Below, in pieces: positions 9,214 through 17,886 of a stretch of 64,000 nt of DNA. How positions within the stretch are numbered: the stretch's first letter is position 1; the number at the start of each line of letters is the position of its first letter. Source of the stretch: Shewanella benthica KT99 (lineage in GTDB: Bacteria > Pseudomonadota > Gammaproteobacteria > Enterobacterales > Shewanellaceae); the NCBI RefSeq assembly GCF_000172075.1, contig NZ_ABIC01000001.1, forward strand, positions 62,001 to 126,000, read 5' to 3'. The notes under the pieces are model-generated. The model worked only from the letters and a program-made list of their open reading frames with translations. It had not been told where the DNA came from and made no database searches. A program made the position numbers and the translations under genes.

Positions 9214-9657
9214 GTTGATATCTTTCCTTTATTTAGTAAGTGTTTAATTACGTGGCTTTTAAAATATTATTTTTACTTAATAAAATAATCTTGCTATCAA
9301 TCCCCATATTTTAGACAATAGAAATATTCATCTTGTAGCTCAGGAATTACAATTGAAGAAATAAATTGTAGCACTGTAATAAACGCACAATTTTATTTCA
9401 TGATTTAGAACGGTATCTTCAGACCGTTTAATGATTTGCTTATTTAGTGAAGTAAACTAAAATTGCCATTTGTGCTAGTCAGACTAGACATTAATTAAAG
9501 ATACGTTTTTTACCATGATTTATTTTAAGGGTAAATAAGAATGTAATATGAAATTTAAATAGTGAACCACCCAATTAATATGACATGGAAACTAGCTGGT
9601 GCTCAATAGATAATCAGCTTAATTGTATTTATTGCGAGCTAGGTCACCTAATAATAT
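9214..9657. other. AT-rich intergenic region upstream of the triple-RidA gene
   Basis: No gene could be supported. The 200 bp nearest the triple-RidA start are strongly AT-rich and presumably carry its promoter; no known operator was recognised. Confidence 0.4.
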
Positions 9658-9912
9658 CTAATTAGGGGTATTGAGCAAAATTAATGGTGCCAGCCACACT
9701 CGGTACACTAGATGAAAGTGGCGGTTATTCATCACCGCATAGGCACACACATCAATACAAAAAATAGCAGAGCAAGCTTGAACTTTATCGACAACCCAGC
9801 TGCATTTATGCTCATCGCTTTACCTGTTAACTTATATGTTTTACATAGAAAATCTCTTCTGACGCAACGATTTATAATGTGATAGAACGGAGTCGTTTCT
9901 GCATCGCTATCG
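9658..9912 (-). pseudogene. REP-associated (Y1, IS200-like) transposase remnant
   Basis: Read leftward, one frame gives ETTPFYHIINRCVRRDFLC, the characteristic start of RAYT transposases (TPYYHxxxRCVRRAFLC). After a frameshift the next frame gives DEHKCSWVVDKVQ, then IFCIDVCAYAVMNNRHFHLV, corresponding to the family's WVExRL..FAIDVCAYAVMSNHYHLV, with the HUH metal motif altered from HYH to RHFH. About 85 of the usual 220-320 residues remain, and both the start and the catalytic Tyr region are gone. RAYTs mobilise REP repeats, and REP-like sequences occur at 12090 and 34586. Confidence 0.75.
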
Positions 9913-10300
9913 CCCTAACAATCATGTGCGTCGAGCTCAAGTCATAATCGTTATCCTGAACCAAACTGAGTTGAGGTAACTTAAAGCTTGGTAGAGGATG
10001 TTCTAAATCACAAAATAGATATATTTTACTAAAAACTTGCTCTTGCTCCACTTAATTCCTTACTTTTCAGCCCAAAACACGACCTTAATTTCATTAATGT
10101 ACCCGATATTCGCATACTATCAGCCTGGTGTTTTTACTCTAATTTGGGTGCCAACCTATATTGCAGGGTTTGCTCTGTTAGGTCGGGTTCAATATGCCAA
10201 GTGCATTAAGTCATATTTGACCAAGCGAATTAGATAAATCAAGTTCAATAAACCAAGTTAAATAAGCTCGGAAAGGGCAGGAGTCAAAGGGTACTAATCT
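9913..10300. other. Intergenic region upstream of fadL
   Basis: No gene could be supported. A 66-codon hydrophobic frame (10037-10237, TTG start) lacks a ribosome site and family resemblance. The last 60 bp contain AAAGGG spacing and presumably the fadL leader. Confidence 0.35.
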
Positions 10301-11587
10301 ATGAGAAAGGTGAGTCGGTGGAAAAAAACAATCATTATTGGCGCAACGCTATTATTACCACAACAGGCATACTGTGCTGGCTTTCAGCTAAATGTGCAAT
10401 CGAGTGCTGGCCTAGGACGCGCATTTGCCGGGGACGCGGTGATTGCCGATAACGCTTCCTCTATGGCGCGAAATTCCGCCACCATGGCGCTGTTTAATGA
10501 GACCGCGTTGTCGGCGGGAATCGTCAGTATCACTTCGATGGTCGAAGTCAAGGATGCACTTTATACCCGCGAGGTTCATAGCCAGGGGGCGCTTGTCAAA
10601 ACGTCTGTTCGATCTGCAAATTATGATGATGCCGGTGGCAACGCTATCGCGCCCAATATTTACCTTATCGTGCCTATTAATGACAAATTCGCCTGGGGCA
10701 TTAGCGCGTATACAAACTTCGGTACCAAAACTCAATACAGTGATGATTACATTGCCAGTGAGTACGGTGGCCTGAGTAACGTTGAGAGTTACAACCTAGG
10801 TTTATCCGCTTCTTATCGAATGAGCGAGCATTTCAGCATAGGTGCTGGGCTGGATATCATTGCCAGTACAGGCAAGCTCAACAGAAGCCTACAGCCTACA
10901 GGCGCTAAGCTATTGACGATAGATGCCACTGGGTGGGGACTGGGGTTTAATCTGGGGGCCGTGTATGAGCTCGATGATAACAACCGCTTCGGTTTGTCCT
11001 ACCATTACAGTCCAGAAATGGAGACCGAGGGGGAGGTCGACTTCGCTGGCTATTTAGCCGAATCCGGCCCCATAGACGATACCGTATTGATCCCCCTGCC
11101 GGATATGGTTGAATTTTCCGGTTTCCATCACCTCGAAAATAGCAAGATCGCGCTGCATTACAGTATCCAATGGATAGGTTGGAGCGTGTTTGATAGTCTG
11201 GATGCCGAGACCAGCGGCACCATTAATCCTTATGAGTGGCAAGATGGCTGGCATTACGCTATCGGCGCGACGTACTACCTGAACAACGCCTGGACACTTA
11301 GGGCGGGATATCTATACGATACCAGCGCGCAAGATAAACTCACCTCTATTTCGGTGCCGGACTCAGATCGACAGTTCTTCTCCACCGGCTTCACTTACCA
11401 GTTAACATCAAACTCCAATATGGATTTTGGTTTTACCTATGTATTAGGCGAGGATGTGAGTGTGGTCGAATCGAAACCTATGCTGCCGATAGACATTGCC
11501 AACGGCACCTACCTGGCCACCAAGATTAATGCCGTGAGTCATGCCAACGCCATGTTGATCGGATTGCAATACAATCGGACTTTTTAA
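10301..11587 (+). CDS. fadL: Outer-membrane long-chain fatty acid transporter, FadL family
   Basis: 428 residues with a signal peptide ending QQAYCA, then GFQLNVQSSAGLGRAFAGDA, the N-terminal hatch sequence diagnostic of FadL/OmpP1/TodX proteins. The remainder is a 14-strand beta-barrel pattern ending in LIGLQYNRTF with a terminal Phe. FadL proteins carry long-chain fatty acids or other hydrophobic compounds across the outer membrane by lateral diffusion. The length is normal for the family (about 420-450). It is monocistronic, with a clear terminator 93 bp after the stop. Exact substrate is unknown; marine bacteria often have several paralogues. Confidence 0.9.
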   Translation: MRKVSRWKKTIIIGATLLLPQQAYCAGFQLNVQSSAGLGRAFAGDAVIADNASSMARNSATMALFNETALSAGIVSITSMVEVKDALYTREVHSQGALVKTSVRSANYDDAGGNAIAPNIYLIVPINDKFAWGISAYTNFGTKTQYSDDYIASEYGGLSNVESYNLGLSASYRMSEHFSIGAGLDIIASTGKLNRSLQPTGAKLLTIDATGWGLGFNLGAVYELDDNNRFGLSYHYSPEMETEGEVDFAGYLAESGPIDDTVLIPLPDMVEFSGFHHLENSKIALHYSIQWIGWSVFDSLDAETSGTINPYEWQDGWHYAIGATYYLNNAWTLRAGYLYDTSAQDKLTSISVPDSDRQFFSTGFTYQLTSNSNMDFGFTYVLGEDVSVVESKPMLPIDIANGTYLATKINAVSHANAMLIGLQYNRTF

Positions 11588-11679
11588 GGTTATGGGCGGC
11601 ATTTAACTGTGCGTCATGTTGAAGCGCTAGGCTACCCCAGTGTTAGACGTCTAGTGTTTAAAATGCCGGCTAAAATAAT

Positions 11680-11710
11680 GCCAGTCAGGCTTCTGACTGG
11701 CGTTGTTTTT
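11680..11710 (+). terminator. Rho-independent terminator after fadL
   Basis: A perfect 9-bp stem, GCCAGTCAG / CTGACTGGC with a GCTT loop, at 11680-11701, followed by GTTGTTTTT. Confidence 0.9.
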
Positions 11711-11863
11711 ACGTGGTATAACAACATTTTATCATTAAAAATAAGCGTGTTATGAGTTCAGTGATACCCGCCAAATACCGTAAAATATTATGGATCGCAG
11801 CGTTATTTTTCTAGCTTTACTTATTCAAAGCTACTCTGATCATTAGCGCCCGGTGATCTACGT

Positions 11864-12019
11864 CTAGTTAAGTTTGACGTGCCAGGGTAAGAGGCTGTTG
11901 AGATCGCAGTTTGGGTGAGATAGTTGTTCTAGGCAATGTTCGATGTAATCGAACTGTGTTAGTCCATTCGCTTTGGCGGTTTCTATGATGCTGTTTAAAT
12001 AAGCTTTCTTGTCGGTAGA
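11864..12019 (-). pseudogene. IS66-family transposase C-terminal remnant
   Basis: The last 51 codons of a minus-strand frame read STDKKAYLNSIIETAKANGL, then FDYIEHCLEQL and LNSLLPWHVKLN. This matches the extreme C-terminus of IS66 TnpC transposases (SLIETAKANGL...FDY...QL...SLLPWNV). Nothing of the preceding 450 residues is left; the frame upstream runs into a REP-like repeat. No terminal inverted repeat was identified. Confidence 0.75.
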
Positions 12020-12089
12020 GCGGCAACGCATATTGATATAAGCTGGCTCAATATGGGGATTGGGCTGACTGGAACAGGAGCTTGTTTGA

Positions 12090-12111
12090 TGTAGGAGCGG
12101 CTTTAGTCGCG
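12090..12111. repeat. REP-like dispersed repeat, copy 1
   Basis: Contains GTAGGAGCGGCTTTAGTCGC, whose reverse complement is near-identical to CGGCTAAAGCCGCTCCTACA at 34588-34607. A related but degenerate copy lies near 37679-37702. The imperfect inverted repeat GCGGCTTTAGTCGC is typical of REP sequences. Confidence 0.6.
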
Positions 12112-12242
12112 CAGACCTTTCCAAACTCCGTTTGGATTAATATTCCATTCTCGAATAAAGAGTAGGGCAAGGAGGACAGCTGTCTGATTGTAAATGGAAT
12201 CACAAATCCATGCTTCTAGTTCATGACTTCATGAGCTTATGG

Positions 12243-12689
12243 CTATGCTGCACTGTGGGTTACCAATGTTGGTTTAAGTAAATTATCGTGAACAGGGCAG
12301 CGGTGACAAACAGTGTCTAAAAAAGCACTTTTTTGCTCTTGGTTAAGTTGAATATCATCAATCGTTGCATCCATAACGGCGATGATATCTATCACTTTAA
12401 AACCAACGGGGTCATCTGAAGACTTCCCTTGTAATCCTGCGGTATTAAGCTGTGCTTTCATCGAAAGATCAAACTTATGAAGATCAATTTTTTGCTCTCT
12501 AGCAACCATTTTAGCTATGCTCGAGATACATCCGGCCAGTGAGAATATAAAGGTTTCCAGTGGATTAGCTCCTTCATTTCCAGCGGTAGGCTGATCAATC
12601 ACCAGTAGGTGCTCTCGGATCTGTGCGCTAATTCTCCAGCCCTCTCCCATTCGAGTATTTACTTCTATAATTTTGTTCGCCATATCCAT
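12243..12689 (-). CDS. OsmC-family peroxiredoxin-like protein
   Basis: 148 residues, typical for OsmC/Ohr relatives. The two family cysteines are present: one in FIFSLAGCISSIAKM (about residue 54) and one in DTVCHRCPVHDNLLKP (about residues 128-131), with an extra Cys beside the second. OsmC-type proteins reduce organic hydroperoxides in the cytoplasm using these thiols; some family members have unknown substrates. It starts at MDMANKIIEV with GGAG upstream. It stands apart from its neighbours and may be expressed singly. The subfamily (OsmC, Ohr or YhfA-like) cannot be settled from the sequence; the CHRCPV motif fits the YhfA/OsmC-like group. Confidence 0.85.
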   Translation of the reverse strand: MDMANKIIEVNTRMGEGWRISAQIREHLLVIDQPTAGNEGANPLETFIFSLAGCISSIAKMVAREQKIDLHKFDLSMKAQLNTAGLQGKSSDDPVGFKVIDIIAVMDATIDDIQLNQEQKSAFLDTVCHRCPVHDNLLKPTLVTHSAA

Positions 12690-12872
12690 TCAGCTCCATT
12701 AGATTTATTTCAATGAGAGTATTCTAATGGATGTGTAATTTAAATCTAAGATTAATCTCACACATTGCTGAATTAATAAAAAGATCCGTCTTATATGATT
12801 GTAAATCAAGCCACTCACAGTAAATAGCGCAATAGATAGATGGGACACACTTTGATCCCATGCCTTAAAACC

Positions 12873-12947
12873 GACGCTGAGGTCTCTTTATCAAATAGAC
12901 GCTGAGGTCTCTTTATCAAATAGACGCTGAGGGCTCTTTATCAAACA
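12873..12947. repeat. Three tandem 25-bp units over the dCMP deaminase stop codon
   Basis: Units at 12873-12897, 12898-12922 and 12923-12947. The first two are identical; the third differs by two bases. Each carries GACGCTGAGG and CTCTTTATCAAA. The third unit includes the TGA stop of the deaminase gene (12941-12943), so the array seems to have grown by duplication of the gene's 3' end. Confidence 0.9.
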
Positions 12948-13390
12948 GCCTCTGACGGCTCTAGCTGCATCCAATCGACTTTAACGCCGGCTTGGTCGAG
13001 CATATCTTGGCTTATTTTAATTTTCTCTCCCCAGCGAGACAGGAAATCTTCGCTTGGTTGTGGGCTATGCACTGTGCTCAAACCCGTTTGGATTATCTTT
13101 GCAGCGCAGTTAGGGCAGGGGAAGTGGGTAACCCAGATCTCGCAGCCGCTGAGATCACGCTTAGCATAGAGAATGGCATTCTCTTCTGCGTGTAGGGTTT
13201 TTAGCAGCTTCATCTCACGGTTATCGGTTTCGGCACTATCGGAGATCCCGTGAGGATAGCCGTTGAACCCTAAAGAGACAATCCGGTTATCTTCGGTGAT
13301 CACCGCCCCAACTTGAGTGGAGGGGTCTTTACTCCAAGATGCAACGAGCTCTGCCATCTGTAGAAAACGTGTCGCCCATTTTGTCATCAT
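12941..13390 (-). CDS. Deoxycytidylate (dCMP) deaminase family protein
   Basis: 149 residues. The zinc-dependent cytidine/deoxycytidylate deaminase signature is complete: HAEENAILYA (Zn-binding His and catalytic Glu, about residues 67-76) and PCPNCA (two Zn-binding Cys, about residues 92-97). The N-terminus WATRFLQMAELVASWSKDPSTQVGAVI and GFNGYPHG match dCMP deaminases (ComEB-like), which convert dCMP to dUMP for thymidylate synthesis. Two start codons are adjacent (MM); GGAG lies about 12 bases upstream. Single gene; the C-terminus overlaps a 25-bp tandem repeat. Confidence 0.9.
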   Translation of the reverse strand: MMTKWATRFLQMAELVASWSKDPSTQVGAVITEDNRIVSLGFNGYPHGISDSAETDNREMKLLKTLHAEENAILYAKRDLSGCEIWVTHFPCPNCAAKIIQTGLSTVHSPQPSEDFLSRWGEKIKISQDMLDQAGVKVDWMQLEPSEAV

Positions 13391-13982
13391 CTAATAAGAA
13401 CTCCAATTTTATGCTACTGAATAAACTAGTCTAACTAAGTGCTATTCTCTATCGAGAACAGTGATAAATCAACCTCTAGCTAACTCGCTATAGAGATATG
13501 AATGGCTGGCCTATTAACAGCTGCTCATCTGGAGCTCATGAGGCGTAAATAATGTTGAGTTAGCGTGATAGAAACGGAGATTTTAGTGCTTCGAATTGGG
13601 GCGAAATAACCTGCGCCCTCATAATTTGTGTATCCTCGCTAGCCCCGTCACTCGTCCCTAGTGTGGTGCGGAAGTAACAGTATTTGCATTATGAAATATT
13701 GTAATATGTACTTTGCTATATGCATTGCAAATTACACTCTTCATCATTTCTTGAGAGCGCTTATAAACTGAACTTATCATCATTCAACATTGAAATTAGC
13801 CACTTTTATCTTTAGCCAACAGTGACTTCTAGTTCTTATTTGTTTTATCTTAACATCTTATTCATTCATGTTTTCCAGTTGGCTTAAACATTGCTATTTA
13901 GAATTTAAGATTGGTTTTCGTGAAGCTATAAACGCTGTGCTTACCGAGTATCAACTCAAATTTGCTAAAAGGATATCGAGCA
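13391..13982. other. AT-rich intergenic region before the lipoprotein gene
   Basis: About 590 bp without a supported gene on either strand. It separates the minus-strand dCMP deaminase from the plus-strand lipoprotein/LruC unit and should contain both promoters. The right half is markedly AT-rich, like the unit it precedes. An AAAGGA ribosome site at 13967-13972 serves the lipoprotein. Confidence 0.5.
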
Positions 13983-14435
13983 ATGGGTAATATAAGTCGA
14001 TTAATAATATGCTGTTATGCAGTGTTGTTTATGATGCTCTTTATGGGGTGTTCTAACTCAGATGGAGAGGAAGATACTGAACCAGATGTAGAGGTACACA
14101 CTGAACCTGAGCCTGTGTTAGGACCATCTTTTGATGAGGTTTTAATTGAGGATGGCTTTACGTTTGATATGCAGAGAACGGTGAATATTAATATTTCTTT
14201 CAGTCAGATGCAAGGGTTTACGGAAATTTCAGTTTATTCAGCAACTGATCCAGATACTCATGCGCCGATCAATCTGTTAGAAAAAGCTGAGATTTACAAT
14301 GCGATGAAATATACCAGTTCGCTGCCTGTAGCCAGTTATATAGAATCAATGGTAGTCGTTATTAATGGCGATAGTTATGCAGAGCTTGAACTACCTATAG
14401 ATAAAACAAATAATATTCATTATCTAGTTGAGTAA
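13983..14435 (+). CDS. Putative lipoprotein, partner of the LruC-domain protein
   Basis: 150 residues from the ATG at 13983, chosen over an in-frame TTG at 13962 because AAAGGA (13967-13972) is correctly placed for it and the result begins with a proper lipoprotein signal (MGNISRLIICCYAV...FMGCSNS, lipidated Cys at residue 23, Ser at +2, outer-membrane sorting). A Glu/Asp/Pro-rich linker (about 27-50) leads to a beta-rich domain with DEVLIEDGFTFDMQRTVNIN and FTEISVYSA. I do not recognise a named family, though short proteins of this style occur beside LruC-domain proteins. Only 6 bp separate it from the next gene, so co-transcription is near certain. Base composition is AT-rich like its partner. 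Confidence 0.75.
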   Translation: MGNISRLIICCYAVLFMMLFMGCSNSDGEEDTEPDVEVHTEPEPVLGPSFDEVLIEDGFTFDMQRTVNINISFSQMQGFTEISVYSATDPDTHAPINLLEKAEIYNAMKYTSSLPVASYIESMVVVINGDSYAELELPIDKTNNIHYLVE

Positions 14436-14441
14436 ACGATT

Positions 14442-17033
14442 ATGATTAATATAAAAAAATATTCAGACGTGTCTTTATTTATCTTATTGTTAATGGCGGG
14501 CTTATGGCATCTCTCTCTAAATGCTGAGCCTACGCTGCAGAGCCAGCTTGCTAATGATGCCAATAAATCATTTGCTAATTTTGGCACTTCAGTGGCTGTT
14601 ACTGATTCTTTTGTCATTGTTGGAACGCCGGGAAAACAAAGTGATCAGGGTGAAGCATGTATTTTTTTGCGAAATCAATCCACTTGGGCAATGACGACAT
14701 GTCTAGACCCTATCTCAGGTACTCTGACAGCAATTAAACAGTTTGGTAGTGCCGTGGCGATTTCAGATCGGAGTGTCATTATCAGTGCCAAGCTTCAAGG
14801 CGGGCAAAGTGGCGCAGCTTATATCTTTAATTACCAAAATGGTAACTGGAGTCTGCAGGGAGAAATGACGAAACCTGGGACAGCGAGTAATAATTTTTTC
14901 GGGCAGTCAGTCAGTATATCGGGCGATCTTGCGGTAATTGCTTCGCCAGGAGGCGCGAATGACGATGGTGCTGTTTATGTTTACAAACGTACTGGGTCTA
15001 ATTGGGTCTTAAATACCACGATCACTCCAGACTCAGAGTTCAAGAGTAAACAATTTGGCGCCGCAGTCAGTATATTTGAAGGCTATTTGATCATTGGCGA
15101 TGGAGAGTCAGGTAAGACTAAAGAAGGTTCTGCTTATATTTATAAATATGATGATTTTGATGATACTTGGACTAAACAAGCCGCACTAAAAGGTGGCTTA
15201 GTGACTCGTGCTGCCGATTACGCCTTCTCTGTCGCTATTTCTAAAGATTATGCGGTTATTGGTGCCAGGATGGAAAATGACCCTCATGGAAATAATGAGA
15301 CAAAAAAGGGGGCCGTTTACGTATATAAACGCAAAGATGATGTATGGACCAATCAAGCCAAGTTGACTGCCAGTACTGGGGTTTCTGGCGATCAATTTGG
15401 TCATTCGGTAGCGATTGTTGGCGAACATATAGTGATTGGCGCTGAAAATATGAATTCATCATCAGGCGCCGTTGTTCTGTTCACTCTTGTTGGTGATATT
15501 TGGCTGGAGACATTTTCATTTATCGCCGCAGACGGTGCGTCTCAGGATAATTTTGGCCATGCTGTGGCTGTTTCTGCAAGCTATGTTAGCGTTGGCGCAC
15601 ATAATAAAAAGATCAAAAAAAGTTTATCTGGTGATGTATATGTTTACGCATTGAATGTGCAAACACAGCAGACACAAGCCGAAATAGATTTAGAAAATAC
15701 CTTAGCAACATTGGATAACCCCATAGAGGAAGCGATTGTAAATCCAGATGATCTTGATGGAGATGGATTATCTAATAGTGATGAAACTGATATTTTACAT
15801 ACATCTCCGACAGATCCAGACACAGATAATGATGGCTTAACTGATTATGAAGAGGTGATTATTTACGGCTCTAATCCGCTTTTAAGTGATACAGATCAAG
15901 ATACGCTGACCGATTTAGAGGAAATTATATTTTATAATTCAGACCCGACTTTATTAGATACGGATGGGGATGGGTTTTCAGATGACTATGAAGTGAACAT
16001 CCTTAATACCGATCCGGGATTAATTGATACCGATGGTGATGGCTTATCTGATGCAGTCGAAGTGAATGAGTTAGCAACAGACCCGACACTGGCGGATACC
16101 GATGGTGATGGTTTGACCGATAATGAGGAAATTAATCTTCATCTTACAGACCCACTCAATGCTGATAGTGATAACGATAGTTTTAGTGATGGTCTGGAGG
16201 TTAATCTTTATAATACCTCTCCGTTAGAAGTAGCCGATGTACCTGTACCTTTAGTCACGAGTACTGCTTACTCCCCCGCGGAAAATCAGATGGGGACCAT
16301 GGCTTTTGAAGATTATTGGCCCAGTAAAGGTGATTATGATTTTAATGATGTGGTGATTAATTATAATTCGATAGAGACAAAAGTTGATGGACAGATAAGT
16401 AAAATAATCCTTAAACTTCAACCCGTCGCGAGGGGAGCCTCATATAAAAATGCACTTAAGATAAGTATTAATACCCCGATTACTAATATAGCATCCGCAA
16501 CCATGGGGCTAGCTTCTAATGCTGTACCATTAACGCCGATTGCAGATGGTAATCAGACGATGTTTGTTATTATCGATGATATTGAAGATGCTTTACCGGC
16601 ACCAAACGGTTTTCAATTTGCTAATACGGAACCGAATAGTCCTAAAGTCATAGGTGCCATGTTTATTGTTACCATCAACTTAAAAAATCCAGTGGATGAG
16701 AATATATTTGGTTCGGCACCTTATAATACGTTTATTTCACGAAAACTGGATAATGGTGAAGTTATTGAGGTGCATTTCCCCGGTTATCGACCCACCAAGT
16801 ATGCATCGAAAAGACAATTTGGTACGGGTCAAGATGATACAGATAAAAGCAGGGATAAGTATTATCAAACAGAAGGTAATTTACCTTGGGCGATGATCAT
16901 TCCGCAAATATGGGAACATCCAAAAGAGAGAGTGGATTTATCGCATGATTATCCTGAAATTTTAGATTGGGCTTCAAGTCGTGGTAAGAGTAAAAAAGAC
17001 TGGTACAAACATAAAAAGAATAAAGGAAAATAA
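14442..17033 (+). CDS. Large exported protein: FG-GAP propeller, TSP3 calcium repeats, LruC domain
   Basis: 863 residues. Signal peptide about 1-28 (cleavage after SLNA). Residues about 40-405 hold seven or so FG-GAP-type repeats (FGTSVAV, FGSAVAI, FGQSVSI, FGAAVSI, FGHSVAI, FGHAVAV, each followed by VIxG/VSVGA and AYIF/VYVY), a beta-propeller. Residues about 435-590 hold at least six thrombospondin type 3-like repeats (DxDGDGLSDxxE, DTDNDGLTDYEE), expected to bind calcium. Residues about 600-840 match the LruC domain (WPSKGDYDFNDVVINYN; PYNTFISRKLDNGEVIEVHFPGYRPT). A Lys/Arg-rich tail ends the protein. A surface or secreted, calcium-stiffened protein is inferred; ligand unknown. It forms a two-gene unit with the upstream lipoprotein. 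Confidence 0.88.
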   Translation: MINIKKYSDVSLFILLLMAGLWHLSLNAEPTLQSQLANDANKSFANFGTSVAVTDSFVIVGTPGKQSDQGEACIFLRNQSTWAMTTCLDPISGTLTAIKQFGSAVAISDRSVIISAKLQGGQSGAAYIFNYQNGNWSLQGEMTKPGTASNNFFGQSVSISGDLAVIASPGGANDDGAVYVYKRTGSNWVLNTTITPDSEFKSKQFGAAVSIFEGYLIIGDGESGKTKEGSAYIYKYDDFDDTWTKQAALKGGLVTRAADYAFSVAISKDYAVIGARMENDPHGNNETKKGAVYVYKRKDDVWTNQAKLTASTGVSGDQFGHSVAIVGEHIVIGAENMNSSSGAVVLFTLVGDIWLETFSFIAADGASQDNFGHAVAVSASYVSVGAHNKKIKKSLSGDVYVYALNVQTQQTQAEIDLENTLATLDNPIEEAIVNPDDLDGDGLSNSDETDILHTSPTDPDTDNDGLTDYEEVIIYGSNPLLSDTDQDTLTDLEEIIFYNSDPTLLDTDGDGFSDDYEVNILNTDPGLIDTDGDGLSDAVEVNELATDPTLADTDGDGLTDNEEINLHLTDPLNADSDNDSFSDGLEVNLYNTSPLEVADVPVPLVTSTAYSPAENQMGTMAFEDYWPSKGDYDFNDVVINYNSIETKVDGQISKIILKLQPVARGASYKNALKISINTPITNIASATMGLASNAVPLTPIADGNQTMFVIIDDIEDALPAPNGFQFANTEPNSPKVIGAMFIVTINLKNPVDENIFGSAPYNTFISRKLDNGEVIEVHFPGYRPTKYASKRQFGTGQDDTDKSRDKYYQTEGNLPWAMIIPQIWEHPKERVDLSHDYPEILDWASSRGKSKKDWYKHKKNKGK

Positions 17034-17057
17034 CTTCGCTGTCGGAGTGAACAACAC

Positions 17058-17657
17058 CTGACTCTTCTACACAAATATTGAGAAAATTGAACTTTATTGA
17101 ATCACCAGGATCTGATCATAAAATTCAATAACTTAAAGTCTTTAACAATGTCAATTTTCAATGCAGAAGAATGGGCTAAATCTCACTTTCAACATGCTAA
17201 ATCAGGTGATATTCGCCGTGCTGAGCGGCAGCGAATGACGGAGCCACAAAATTTAGAACGCGCCGTTTCCATTTTGGCCTTTATTGGTGTGAGATTACTG
17301 CAACTGCGAGAAGTCATGACCTTAGCCCTCTACCTCAGAAAGAAAGGGCTTAGCGATGAAGCAACAAGCATAGAAAATCAGTGTTGTGACAGCGTATTAG
17401 AAACAGATGAATGGATGGTATTGCTGCAACATTACAAAATTAAAGGTCATGACGGAAAAACCGCTCCAGATATGAAATGGGCTTACAAATCATTAGCTAA
17501 GTTAGGTGGTTTTACTGACAGCAAAAGAACAGGTATGGCGAGTTGGGGGACTATTTGGGAAGGCTGGGACACATTGCAGGCACAAGTTTCAGGCTATCGT
17601 TTAGCTAAAGAAATGTTGGCTGCAGGTAAGGTGCTATGAGATGTGACTAAGAGACAG
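17058..17657 (+). mobile_element. IS50/Tn5-like element with a large internal deletion
   Basis: The left end CTGACTCTTCTACACAAAT (17058-17076) is one or two bases from the IS50 outside end, and the right end AGATGTGACTAAGAGACAG (17639-17657) is the reverse complement of an inside-end-like sequence (compare the Tn5 mosaic end). Between them lies one frame joining the N-terminal and C-terminal parts of an IS4/IS50-group transposase. The element is 600 bp against about 1.5 kb for IS50. The 9-bp flanks (GAACAACAC and GCATATGGG) do not match, so no target duplication is visible. Confidence 0.85.
17148..17639 (+). pseudogene. Tn5-like transposase lacking its catalytic core
   Basis: 163 codons from the ATG at 17148 (the frame opens at a TTG, 17097). 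The N-terminus, FNAEEWAKSHFQHAKSGDIR, matches the DNA-binding domain of Tn5-type transposases; at about residue 29 it passes directly to the C-terminal region MTEPQNLERAVSILAFIGVR (LLQLRE follows), which in the full protein comes after the DDE/YREK catalytic core. About 280 residues are missing, in frame. The rest is the C-terminal dimerisation region (APDMKWAYKSLAKLGGFTD). It cannot transpose itself but keeps an open frame that ends exactly at the element's right end. It might act as a binding competitor; that is speculation. Confidence 0.8.
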
Positions 17658-17886
17658 GCATATGGGCAACCAACATTTAGCCGATTACATGGCGGCAACT
17701 GAAGCTTGTGTCGATAAGTTTACTGTTAACGAAATGACAAAAATCACTTAGTTATACGTGTCTGACTGAGTTTCTTGTTATTATTAGGCTATTGAAAGGC
17801 TCTTGATATCAATATCGGCCGCTCTGAGTGAAATGTAGAGTGAGTCGTTAGAGCCTAGACACCCAAATTGCGTAAGTTGGATACCC

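Noticed and set aside
10037..10237. 66-codon hydrophobic frame before fadL
   Set aside because: TTG start without a ribosome site; hydrophobicity arises from AT-rich DNA; no recognised family.
17049..17666. 9-bp target duplication of the IS50-like element
   Set aside because: Flanks GAACAACAC and GCATATGGG do not match, so no duplication can be claimed.
17663..17752. 29-codon frame just after the IS50-like element
   Set aside because: Too short, no ribosome site and no homologue; at most the trace of a gene cut by the element.
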